Assembly (NCBI RefSeq): GCF_014196195.1
Contig: NZ_JACIDF010000003.1
Span: 310,001-374,000 of the forward strand
Length of the DNA stretch: 64,000 bases
Direction of reading: 5' to 3'
Source of the DNA: Anoxybacteroides rupiense
GTDB taxonomy: Bacteria > Bacillota > Bacilli > Bacillales > Anoxybacillaceae
This document shows positions 56,631-64,000 of the stretch, piece by piece. The position numbers were made by a program, and so were the translations under genes. Under the pieces are notes generated by a model. It worked only from the letters and a program-made list of their open reading frames with translations, had not been told where the DNA came from and searched no databases. Every line of letters starts with the position of its first letter. The first letter of the stretch is position 1.

Positions 56631-59267
56631 ATGAAAAAGCTTACATCAGCACAAATTAGGCAAATGTTTTTAGACTTTTTTAAAGAAAAAGGACATTCGG
56701 TAGAACCAAGCGCGTCTTTAATTCCGATTGACGATCCGTCGCTCCTATGGATCAACAGCGGAGTCGCGACATTAAAAAAATATTTTGATGGGCGCGTAAT
56801 TCCAGATAACCCGCGCATTTGTAATGCCCAAAAATCCATTCGTACAAACGATATCGAAAATGTCGGCAAAACGGCGCGCCACCATACGTTTTTTGAAATG
56901 CTCGGAAATTTCTCGATCGGCGATTATTTTAAGCGTGAAGCGATCCATTGGGCTTGGGAGTTTTTAACAAGCAAAAGATGGATTGGTTTTGATCCTGGCC
57001 GCTTATCTGTTACGATTCATCCGGAGGATGATGAAGCGTTTGAAATTTGGCATGAAGAAATTGGGTTGCCGAAAGAACGGATCATTCGTTTGGAAGGGAA
57101 TTTCTGGGATATTGGAGAAGGCCCGAGCGGACCGAATACCGAAATCTTTTATGACCGCGGGGAGCAATTCGGTAATGATCCAAATGATCCAGAATTATAT
57201 CCGGGGGGCGAAAATGAGCGTTATTTAGAAGTATGGAATCTTGTTTTTTCTCAATTTAACCATAATCCAGATGGCACTTATACGCCGCTGCCAAAGAAAA
57301 ATATTGATACAGGCATGGGTTTGGAGCGCATGTGCTCTATCATACAAGATGTGCCTACTAACTTTGATACCGATTTATTTATGCCAATTATTCAAGCAAC
57401 GGAACAAATTTCTGGCGAAACATACCGCGTGGATGCGGAAAAAGATGTCGCGTTTAAAGTGATCGCTGACCATATTCGGACGGTGACGTTTGCGATTGGC
57501 GATGGCGCTTTGCCGTCCAATGAAGGACGCGGTTATGTATTGCGTCGCCTGCTTCGCCGAGCGGTGCGGTATGCGAAAAAACTGAATATCAACCGTCCGT
57601 TTATGTATGAATTAGTGCCGACAGTCGGTGAAATTATGGTTGACTACTATCCGGAAGTGAAAGCAAAAACGGAGTTTATTCAAAAAGTGATTAAAAATGA
57701 GGAAGAGCGTTTCCATGAGACGCTTCATGAAGGATTAGCCATTTTGTCAAGCGTTATCCAAAAAGAAAAAGCAAATGGCAGCCGCACTATTTCTGGAACA
57801 GATGTGTTCCGCCTTTACGACACATATGGATTCCCAGTTGAATTGACAGAAGAATATGCCGCCGAAGAAGGAATGACGATTGATCATGCCGGCTTTGAAC
57901 AAGAAATGGAGCGTCAACGCGAGCGGGCTCGCGCGGCGCGCCAAGATGTCGATTCGATGCAAGTGCAGGACAGCTTACTTGGCGCCCTCAAAGTAGAGAG
58001 CCGATTTGTTGGCTATGACGAGCTCCATACTTCTTCTTCTATTGCTGTTATCGTGAAGAATGGCGAGCTTGTTGAGGAAATAAAAGAAGGAGAAGAAGCG
58101 CAAATTATACTTGATGTGACGCCATTTTATGCAGAAAGCGGCGGTCAAATCGCCGATCAAGGCTTTATCGAAGGAGAAGCGGCGAAAGCTTATGTAAAAG
58201 ACGTGCAAAAAGCGCCAAATGGTCAGCATTTGCATCATGTGGTGGTCGAAAAGGGAACACTGAAGAAAGGCGAAACTTATCAGGCCTACCTGCTTGAAGA
58301 AAAACGCAACCGTATTGTCAAAAACCATACAGCCACCCATTTGCTGCACCAAGCGCTGAAAGATGTCCTTGGTACGCACGTCAATCAGGCGGGATCGCTG
58401 GTCACTCCAGAACGTTTGCGTTTCGACTTCTCGCATTTTGGACAAGTGAAACAAGAAGAGCTAGAGAAAATTGAAGCGATTGTTAATGAGCAAATTTGGC
58501 GCAGCCTTCCTGTTCAGATTGATTATAAGCCGCTTGAAGAAGCGAAAGCGATGGGAGCAATGGCGCTCTTTGGTGAAAAATATGGCGACATTGTCCGCGT
58601 TGTTCAGGTGGGGGCCTACAGCTTAGAGCTTTGCGGCGGCTGCCATGTAACGAACACGGCAGCGATCGGTCTTTTTAAAATTGTGTCCGAATCGGGCATT
58701 GGGGCTGGCACGCGCCGGATTGAAGCGGTCACGGGAGAAGCCGCCTACCGTTTTATGAATGATCAGCTTGCTTTATTACAGGAAGCAGCGCAGCAATTAA
58801 AAGCGAATCCAAAAGATGTAGTCGGAAGAATTGAAGCATTAATGAATGAAATCCGCCAGCTACAGCGTGAAAATGAATCGTTAGCTGCGCGCCTCAGCAA
58901 TATGGAAGCCGCTCATCTGGCCGATCGAGTACAAGAAGTAAACGGCATTCAAGTTTTAGCAAGCAAAGTCCATGCGGCAGATATGACTAGCTTGCGCACA
59001 ATGGTGGATGAACTGAAACAAAAACTTGGTTCAGCTGTGATCGTCCTTGCTTCCGTACAAGGCGAGAAGGTAAACCTCATTGCGGGCGTAACCAAAGATT
59101 TAGTTGAAAAAGGCTATCATGCAGGCAAACTGATTAAAGAAGTGGCTGTTCGTTGTGGAGGCAGCGGGGGAGGCCGCGCCGACATGGCTCAAGCGGGAGG
59201 AAAAGACCCGCAAAAAATAGGAGAAGCCTTGCAATTTGTCGAAGAATGGGTAAAATCCATTTTATAA
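56631..59267 (+). CDS. alaS: Alanyl-tRNA synthetase
   Basis: The 878-residue enzyme has the class II core ([45 protein letters not shown]) and the tRNA recognition region. The editing domain carries the zinc ligands in the [12 protein letters not shown] and [10 protein letters not shown] motifs. The C-Ala/DHHA1 domain ends [19 protein letters not shown]. The length is standard (about 875-880). AAAGGAGG precedes ATG 56631. The T-box leader sits directly upstream. Confidence 0.97.
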   Translation: MKKLTSAQIRQMFLDFFKEKGHSVEPSASLIPIDDPSLLWINSGVATLKKYFDGRVIPDNPRICNAQKSIRTNDIENVGKTARHHTFFEMLGNFSIGDYFKREAIHWAWEFLTSKRWIGFDPGRLSVTIHPEDDEAFEIWHEEIGLPKERIIRLEGNFWDIGEGPSGPNTEIFYDRGEQFGNDPNDPELYPGGENERYLEVWNLVFSQFNHNPDGTYTPLPKKNIDTGMGLERMCSIIQDVPTNFDTDLFMPIIQATEQISGETYRVDAEKDVAFKVIADHIRTVTFAIGDGALPSNEGRGYVLRRLLRRAVRYAKKLNINRPFMYELVPTVGEIMVDYYPEVKAKTEFIQKVIKNEEERFHETLHEGLAILSSVIQKEKANGSRTISGTDVFRLYDTYGFPVELTEEYAAEEGMTIDHAGFEQEMERQRERARAARQDVDSMQVQDSLLGALKVESRFVGYDELHTSSSIAVIVKNGELVEEIKEGEEAQIILDVTPFYAESGGQIADQGFIEGEAAKAYVKDVQKAPNGQHLHHVVVEKGTLKKGETYQAYLLEEKRNRIVKNHTATHLLHQALKDVLGTHVNQAGSLVTPERLRFDFSHFGQVKQEELEKIEAIVNEQIWRSLPVQIDYKPLEEAKAMGAMALFGEKYGDIVRVVQVGAYSLELCGGCHVTNTAAIGLFKIVSESGIGAGTRRIEAVTGEAAYRFMNDQLALLQEAAQQLKANPKDVVGRIEALMNEIRQLQRENESLAARLSNMEAAHLADRVQEVNGIQVLASKVHAADMTSLRTMVDELKQKLGSAVIVLASVQGEKVNLIAGVTKDLVEKGYHAGKLIKEVAVRCGGSGGGRADMAQAGGKDPQKIGEALQFVEEWVKSIL

Positions 59268-59340
59268 TTTCACTCTAATGGTGTACAATGGATGTAAGGT
59301 ATGGCGATGCCAGTGTGAATGGAGAGCGAGGTGCATAACG

Positions 59341-59598
59341 GTGAGCTCATTTGATCAAACGATGCGGTTCAATTTTTCGGAAGAGCCGCCAGAAACGAAT
59401 ATTCGCGAAGTATTATTGACAGTATATGAGGCTCTTCAAGAAAAAGGGTATAATCCGATCAATCAAATTGTCGGCTATTTGCTATCTGGCGACCCAGCTT
59501 ACATCCCTCGTCATAAAGATGCTCGTACGCTTATTCGGAAAATTGAACGGGATGAATTAATTGAAGAATTGGTGAAATTCTATTTACAGAGTCGTTGA
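59341..59598 (+). CDS. IreB-family regulatory phosphoprotein (DUF965, YrzL)
   Basis: The 85-residue protein reads [20 protein letters not shown], then [20 protein letters not shown] and [20 protein letters not shown], the IreB signature. In Enterococcus, IreB is phosphorylated by the Stk-type kinase IreK on threonines near the N-terminus and affects cephalosporin tolerance. The start is GTG 59341 after GCGAGGTG; a longer frame from 59278 has no homology upstream. It lies between alaS and ruvX, as usual. Confidence 0.92.
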   Translation: MSSFDQTMRFNFSEEPPETNIREVLLTVYEALQEKGYNPINQIVGYLLSGDPAYIPRHKDARTLIRKIERDELIEELVKFYLQSR

Positions 59599-59610
59599 AA
59601 GGATTGATTT

Positions 59611-60027
59611 ATGCGCATATTAGGATTAGATTTAGGGACAAAAACGCTCGGGGTGGCCGTGAGCGATGAATTCGGTTGGACCGCTCAAGGAGTAGAAACC
59701 ATTCCGATTGATGAGGAAAAAAAGCAATTTGGCTTGGAGCGGCTTCGTGAAATTATGGAAGAATATCAGGTGGAAACGATTGTGCTCGGTTTTCCTAAAA
59801 ATATGAACGGCACAGTTGGCCCACGCGGTGAAGCGAGCCAGCGTTTTGCGGAATGGCTGAAACGCCAATTTTCCTTGCCCGTTATTTTATGGGACGAGCG
59901 TCTGTCGACAACAGCGGCAGAACGTATGTTGATCGCTGCGGATGTAAGCCGAAAAAAACGGCGCCAAGTGATTGATAAAATGGCAGCCGTCATCATTCTG
60001 CAGTCGTATCTTGACAGTAAACGATAA
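59611..60027 (+). CDS. ruvX: YqgF/RuvX family pre-16S rRNA nuclease (putative Holliday junction resolvase)
   Basis: The 138-residue RNase H-fold protein begins [20 protein letters not shown] with the first catalytic aspartate. It has [20 protein letters not shown] with the second site, and [16 protein letters not shown] and [16 protein letters not shown] with the last acidic residues. Family members process the 5' end of 16S rRNA; the resolvase role is less sure. GAAAGGAT precedes ATG 59611. Confidence 0.94.
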   Translation: MRILGLDLGTKTLGVAVSDEFGWTAQGVETIPIDEEKKQFGLERLREIMEEYQVETIVLGFPKNMNGTVGPRGEASQRFAEWLKRQFSLPVILWDERLSTTAAERMLIAADVSRKKRRQVIDKMAAVIILQSYLDSKR

Positions 60028-60041
60028 TTGGAGGAAATAAC

Positions 60042-60335
60042 ATGGAACATGGTGATAAGCAGATTACAGTCGTAGACGAAAACGGAAACGAGCAGCTATG
60101 CGAGGTATTATTCACATTTGAATCTGAGGACTTTGGAAAGTCGTACGTTTTTTATTATCCTATTGGGGTTGAGTACGAGGACGAGGAAGAAACAGAGATT
60201 CACGTTTCCGCTTTTATTTCAGGAGAAGGCGAGAAGGAAGGAGAACTTCAGCCGATCGAAACGGAAGAAGAATGGGATATGATCGAAGAAGTATGGAATA
60301 CATTTTGTGCGGATCAGGAAGAAGACGAGGAATAA
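60042..60335 (+). CDS. DUF1292 acidic protein (YrzB)
   Basis: The 97-residue, strongly acidic protein has the core [14 protein letters not shown] and the C-terminus [20 protein letters not shown]. The function is unknown. It follows ruvX by 14 bases in the conserved ireB-ruvX-yrzB order and is closed by a terminator. Confidence 0.9.
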   Translation: MEHGDKQITVVDENGNEQLCEVLFTFESEDFGKSYVFYYPIGVEYEDEEETEIHVSAFISGEGEKEGELQPIETEEEWDMIEEVWNTFCADQEEDEE

Positions 60336-60341
60336 ATTCCT

Positions 60342-60371
60342 AAGGCGGCCGGGTAAGGCCGTCTTTTTTTG
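60342..60371 (+). terminator. Terminator after the ireB-ruvX-DUF1292 group
   Basis: AAGGCGGCC (60342-60350) and GGCCGTCTT (60356-60364) pair with one G-T, followed by a T run. Confidence 0.9.
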
Positions 60372-60446
60372 TAGAAAAAAATAAGAGATAGAAGAAAAAA
60401 GCAGAAATTTGTAGTATAATATCTCGAGAATGAAGGGAGGGATTAT

Positions 60447-61541
60447 ATGGACCATAATGGATTTGCTTCAAAGGATATCCAAACAGTAAGAAAAGTGGTC
60501 TTTATGATTAGCGCGCTTGTTTGCGTATTGTTGCTGACAACCGTTATAGGCGGTTATGTATATATCCGATCTGCACTTCAGCCTGTCGATCCAGAGGATA
60601 AAAAAACCGTTCAAGTCTCGATTCCCATTGGCTCTTCTGTAAGCGATATTGCTGCAATCCTTGAAAAAAAGGGGATCATCAAAAGCGCAGCTGTATTTCG
60701 CTACTATGTCAAATTTAAAAATCATGCTGATTTTCAGGCAGGAAACTATCAATTGACTCGCTCGATGACGTTAGAAGAAATCATTTCCTCACTAAAAACA
60801 GGAAAAGTGATGAGGGAAATGAAGCTGAAAATCACGATTCCGGAAGGAAAACAGTTAACGCAAATCGCGACGATTATCGCTCAAAAAACAGGGTATAAGC
60901 AGGAACAGGTCATGAATCAGCTTAATGACCGTGCTTACATTCAAGAGCTGATCAAAAAATATCCGATGGTTCTGTCGCCAGATATCTTAAACAAAAATAT
61001 TCGTTATCCGCTTGAAGGATATTTATTTCCAGCGACTTATTCCTTCCCGGAAGAAAAACCGCCGCTACCTGCTATTATCGAGCCAATGATCGCCAAAACG
61101 GCAGAAGTGCTTGCAAAATATGAAGAAAAGAAAACCGAGAAAGGATTTACGACCCATCGGCTATTGACAATGGCTTCACTCATTGAGGCAGAAGCAACGG
61201 AAAAGGCTGACCGTCAAAAAATTGCGAGCGTATTTTATAACCGTCTGCGCATCGGAATGCCGCTGCAAACCGACCCAACGGTGCTTTATGCGCTAGGAAA
61301 GCATAAAGAACGCGTTTATTATGAAGATTTAAAGGTCAATTCTCCTTATAACACTTACATCCATCAAGGATTGCCGCCAGGCCCGATCGCAAATGCGGGA
61401 GAGATGTCGATTGAGGCGGCTTTGGAGCCGGCAGAAACCGGATATTTCTATTTTCTTGCTACTCCAGCCGGCGAAGTCATTTTTACGAGCACATTGGCTG
61501 AGCATAATCGCGAAAAGGCAAAGTATATTGGAAAAGAATAA
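60447..61541 (+). CDS. mltG: Endolytic murein transglycosylase MltG (YrrL)
   Basis: The 364-residue protein is anchored by one membrane segment (about residues 15-35), with a LysM-like part (VQVSIPIGSSVSDIAAILEK). The YceG/MltG domain carries LEGYLFPATYSFPE, LLTMASLIEAEAT with the catalytic glutamate, SVFYNRLRIGMPLQTDPTV and SPYNTYIHQGLPPGPIANAG. It cuts nascent glycan strands outside the membrane and sets their length. GAAGGGAGGG precedes ATG 60447. A TATAAT at 60416-60421 may be part of its promoter. Confidence 0.94.
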   Translation: MDHNGFASKDIQTVRKVVFMISALVCVLLLTTVIGGYVYIRSALQPVDPEDKKTVQVSIPIGSSVSDIAAILEKKGIIKSAAVFRYYVKFKNHADFQAGNYQLTRSMTLEEIISSLKTGKVMREMKLKITIPEGKQLTQIATIIAQKTGYKQEQVMNQLNDRAYIQELIKKYPMVLSPDILNKNIRYPLEGYLFPATYSFPEEKPPLPAIIEPMIAKTAEVLAKYEEKKTEKGFTTHRLLTMASLIEAEATEKADRQKIASVFYNRLRIGMPLQTDPTVLYALGKHKERVYYEDLKVNSPYNTYIHQGLPPGPIANAGEMSIEAALEPAETGYFYFLATPAGEVIFTSTLAEHNREKAKYIGKE

Positions 61542-61612
61542 ATATTTCGCATTTCTGCCCGTTTTATGATAGTATATATAAAGTTATGGGTATGATCCTA
61601 TATATTTCGTTC

Positions 61613-61641
61613 ATAAGAGTCTAATGTGGACTCTTATTTTT
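61613..61641 (+). terminator. Terminator after mltG
   Basis: ATAAGAGTC (61613-61621) and GACTCTTAT (61629-61637) form a perfect 9-bp stem, followed by TTTT. It ends only 16 bases before the next start codon, so it may attenuate trmR. Confidence 0.8.
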
Positions 61642-61657
61642 ACGAGGAGGAGCACGT

Positions 61658-62311
61658 TTGTTATCGCATGACATCATTCGCTATTTGCAAGATCTTATGC
61701 CAAAACGCGAAACAGTAATCCAAGAAATGGAAGATTATGCCCAAGAGCATCGTGTGCCTATTATGGATGCTGTCGGGATCGAAGTGGTGTTGCACGTTTT
61801 GCGTCTTATTCAGCCAATGCGCATTTTAGAAATCGGAACAGCGATTGGCTATTCGGCTATTCGGATGGCGCTGGCGCTGCCGAATGCGACGATCGTTACG
61901 GTCGAACGCGATCAAGAGCGGTATGAAAACGCGCTTTTTTATATAGAGCGAACCAAAACAGCTCATCAGATTCATGCGCTGTTTGGCGATGCGCTTGAAG
62001 TATCCAGCGAAGTAGAAAAATATGCCCCATTTGATGCCATTTTTATCGATGCAGCAAAAGGGCAGTATCAGCGGTTTTTTGAAATGTACGAGCCGTTTTT
62101 GGCTCCCCGTGGCGTTATCATTACCGATAATGTCCTTTTTAAAGGGCTTGTGGCGGCAGGAGATGGGATTGAAAATAAGCGAATTCGTTCGCTTGTGAAG
62201 AAAATTCGCCAATATAATCAGTGGCTGATGCAAAATGAAGCTTATGATACCGTCATTTTGCCGGTCGGCGACGGCATTGCCATATCGAGAAAAAGAGGTG
62301 AGAAACAGTGA
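61658..62311 (+). CDS. trmR: tRNA 5-hydroxyuridine methyltransferase TrmR (YrrM)
   Basis: The 217-residue SAM-dependent methyltransferase has motif I ILEIGTAIGYSAIRMAL (about residues 55-71), VTVERDQERY and AIFIDAAKGQYQRF with the metal-binding aspartate of the O-methyltransferase family. In B. subtilis, TrmR methylates ho5U34 to mo5U34. TTG 61658 follows GAGGAGGAG. It overlaps the next gene by four bases (GTGA), and that gene helps make its substrate. Confidence 0.9.
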   Translation: MLSHDIIRYLQDLMPKRETVIQEMEDYAQEHRVPIMDAVGIEVVLHVLRLIQPMRILEIGTAIGYSAIRMALALPNATIVTVERDQERYENALFYIERTKTAHQIHALFGDALEVSSEVEKYAPFDAIFIDAAKGQYQRFFEMYEPFLAPRGVIITDNVLFKGLVAAGDGIENKRIRSLVKKIRQYNQWLMQNEAYDTVILPVGDGIAISRKRGEKQ

Positions 62312-63237
62312 AAAAACCAGAATTGCTTGTAACACCGACAGACGTTTCCCATATCCATGCTTTGGCGCAGGCAGGAGCGGATGCCGTTATAGTTGGCGAA
62401 CAACGCTATGGTTTGCGCTTAGCTGGAGAGTTTAAGCGCGCTGAAATGGCGGAAGCGGTGGAAGTGGCCCGCCAGCATGGGATTCGCGTGTATGCGGCGA
62501 TGAATGCGATTTTTCATAATGAGAAAATAGACGAACTAGGTGAGTATATTCGTTTTTTAGCTGATAGCGGCGTGGATGCTATCGTATTTGGAGATCCTGC
62601 TGTATTAATGACTGTACGTGAAGTAGCTCCGCATATGAGGCTCCATTGGAATACGGAAACAACGGCAACCAATTGGTATACATGCAACTACTGGGGGCGA
62701 AAGGGCGCGAAACGCGCGGTTTTAGCGCGTGAATTAAATATGGATGCCATTATGGAGATTAAAGAACATGCAGAAGTGGAAATTGAAGTGCAAGTGCATG
62801 GAATGACATGTATGTTTCAATCAAAGCGGTCGCTCATCGGCAACTATTTTGAATATCAAGGAAAAAAGATGGAAGTTGAAAAGCAAAAGTACGAAAAAGG
62901 AATGTTTCTGCATGACAAAGAGCGCGGTAACAAATACCCGATTTTTGAGGATGAAAACGGGACGCACATTATGAGCCCGAATGATATTTGCATTATTGAC
63001 GAGCTTGAGGAAATGGTGGATGCGGGAATCGATAGCTTTAAAATTGACGGTGTGCTTCATGAATCGGACTATATTACGAAGGTGACAGCGATCTATCGCC
63101 GTGCCATTGATTTATGTGCGGGGAACCGCGAGCAGTATGAAGCGGAAAAAATGCAGCTGTTGGAGGAAATTGAAGCGATTCAGCCAAAGCATCGTCCTTT
63201 AGATACAGGCTTCTTTTTTAAAGAAACGATTTATTAA
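62308..63237 (+). CDS. trhP1: U32 family protein TrhP1 (YrrN), tRNA uridine hydroxylation
   Basis: The 309-residue protein has the U32 barrel start KPELLVTPTDVSHIHALAQA, then GADAVIVGEQRYGLRLAGEF and VEIEVQVHGMTCMFQSKRSL, where the HGxxC and following region replace the usual cysteine-rich cluster. It ends HRPLDTGFFF. In B. subtilis, YrrN with YrrO supports prephenate-dependent formation of 5-hydroxyuridine at position 34. GTG 62308 overlaps the trmR stop; GAGGTGAG lies upstream. Confidence 0.9.
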   Translation: MKKPELLVTPTDVSHIHALAQAGADAVIVGEQRYGLRLAGEFKRAEMAEAVEVARQHGIRVYAAMNAIFHNEKIDELGEYIRFLADSGVDAIVFGDPAVLMTVREVAPHMRLHWNTETTATNWYTCNYWGRKGAKRAVLARELNMDAIMEIKEHAEVEIEVQVHGMTCMFQSKRSLIGNYFEYQGKKMEVEKQKYEKGMFLHDKERGNKYPIFEDENGTHIMSPNDICIIDELEEMVDAGIDSFKIDGVLHESDYITKVTAIYRRAIDLCAGNREQYEAEKMQLLEEIEAIQPKHRPLDTGFFFKETIY

Positions 63238-63261
63238 ATGCAACATAAAGGAGGGAGCGGT

Positions 63262-64000
63262 ATGTTGAAAAATGATCAAATTTCGCAAATCGTGAATGGA
63301 AAGCGTGTGATTGTGAAAAAGCCTGAGCTGCTTGCTCCTGCCGGTAACCTAGAAAAATTAAAAGTAGCTGTCCATTATGGAGCGGATGCTGTCTTTATCG
63401 GCGGCCAAGAATATGGGCTTCGTTCCAACGCCGACAATTTTACGCTTGAAGAAATGGCAGAAGGAGTCCAATTTGCCAATAAATATGGTGCCAAAATTTA
63501 TGTGACGACAAACATTTATGCTCATAACGAAAATATCCCTGGACTTGAGGAGTATTTACAGGGGCTTGAGGAAGCGGGTGTGCATGGCATTATCGTGGCG
63601 GATCCTCTGATCATTGAAACGGCTCGCCGGGTAGCGCCAAAGCTAGAGGTGCATTTAAGCACCCAGCAATCTTTGGCTAACTGGAAAGCGGTGCAATTTT
63701 GGAAGGAAGAAGGACTGGAGCGTGTCGTGCTGGCCCGTGAAACAAGTGCGGAGGAAATTCGTGAAATTAAAGAGAAGGTGGATATTGAAATAGAAACCTT
63801 CATCCATGGGGCGATGTGTATCGCCTACTCAGGGCGCTGTGTCTTGAGTAACCATATGACGGCTCGCGATTCCAACCGCGGCGGCTGCTGTCAATCATGC
63901 CGTTGGGATTATGATCTGTACAAGCTTGATGGCAGCCAGGAAATCGCTTTATTTGATGAAAATGATGATCCATTTGCCATGAGCCCGAAAGATTTAAATC
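63262..64000 (+). CDS. trhP2: U32 family protein TrhP2 (YrrO), N-terminal part (runs off the right edge)
   Basis: About 246 codons are present of the roughly 420 expected. The protein reads KKPELLAPAGNLEKLKVAVH, then GADAVFIGGQEYGLRSNADN. The metal-cluster region includes FIHGAMCIAYSGRCVLSNHM, then SNRGGCCQSCRWDY, with the four cysteines of the U32 signature intact. ATG 63262 follows AAAGGAGGG, 24 bases after trhP1. The gene is complete up to the window edge. Confidence 0.93.
   Translation, partial: MLKNDQISQIVNGKRVIVKKPELLAPAGNLEKLKVAVHYGADAVFIGGQEYGLRSNADNFTLEEMAEGVQFANKYGAKIYVTTNIYAHNENIPGLEEYLQGLEEAGVHGIIVADPLIIETARRVAPKLEVHLSTQQSLANWKAVQFWKEEGLERVVLARETSAEEIREIKEKVDIEIETFIHGAMCIAYSGRCVLSNHMTARDSNRGGCCQSCRWDYDLYKLDGSQEIALFDENDDPFAMSPKDLN

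Overview
The window is a chromosomal segment of a spore-forming, low-to-mid GC Bacillaceae, most like Geobacillus, Parageobacillus or Anoxybacillus. This rests on gene order and sporulation genes; no database search was possible. From about 9.3 kb to the end, the order closely follows the Bacillus subtilis niaR-nifS-nadBCA-safA-coxA ... bofC-ruvAB-queA-tgt-yajC-spoVB-comN-secDF-recJ-apt-relA-dtd-yrvJ-hisS-aspS-6S RNA-tcdA-rarA-cymR-iscS-mnmA-yrrB-recD2-yrrI-alaS-ireB-ruvX-mltG-trmR-trhP1-trhP2 region as I know it.

Region 1 (1-9.2 kb) is the accessory end. It holds the 5' part of a MarR-type regulator, a decayed IS110-type transposase, small membrane-protein genes (two of them broken), and a double-HTH MerR regulator divergent from a UvrA-like ATPase gene that is split by one in-frame TAA. 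A YknW/YknX-like pair (Yip1 membrane protein plus HlyD-type adaptor) follows, without its usual ABC partner genes. Decayed sequence then leads to uppP.

Region 2 (9.3-18.9 kb) is the NAD and spore block. niaR and nifS run leftward and nadB-nadC-nadA run rightward from a shared operator/promoter region. The spore morphogenesis gene safA, a CotS-like kinase-fold gene, nadE and the cortex lipoprotein gene coxA follow. Together these give quinolinate synthesis, NAD assembly, the sulfur supply for the NadA cluster and the pathway repressor.

Region 3 (19-32.5 kb) holds yebC, a DUF3231 gene, bofC, ruvAB (Holliday junction branch migration), queA-tgt (queuosine), yajC and secDF (protein export), spoVB, comN and a cation diffusion facilitator. 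Region 4 (32.7-44.2 kb) holds recJ-apt, relA, dtd, a cell wall amidase with SH3 repeats, yrzK and a T-box-controlled hisS-aspS operon. Region 5 (44.2-54.8 kb) begins with 6S RNA and a further structured stretch, then has tcdA, a TetR regulator, rarA, a YczE-like membrane protein, cymR-iscS-mnmA, a TPR protein and recD2. Region 6 (54.8-64 kb) holds two small genes, an AI-2E family permease, a T-box-controlled alaS, ireB-ruvX-DUF1292, mltG, and trmR-trhP1-trhP2 (tRNA wobble uridine modification); the last gene runs off the window.

Most of the window is conserved housekeeping sequence. The less ordinary signals lie between genes: a structured element with its own terminator just after 6S RNA; two dispersed repeat families, one ending in a TGTAGACAAA palindrome and the other a short hairpin with a compensatory base-pair change; a hairpin that would bury the coxA ribosome binding site; a hisS leader that reads as aspartate-specific; and a cluster of small broken genes in the first 8 kb. 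I did not find a defence system, CRISPR array, prophage or biosynthetic cluster.
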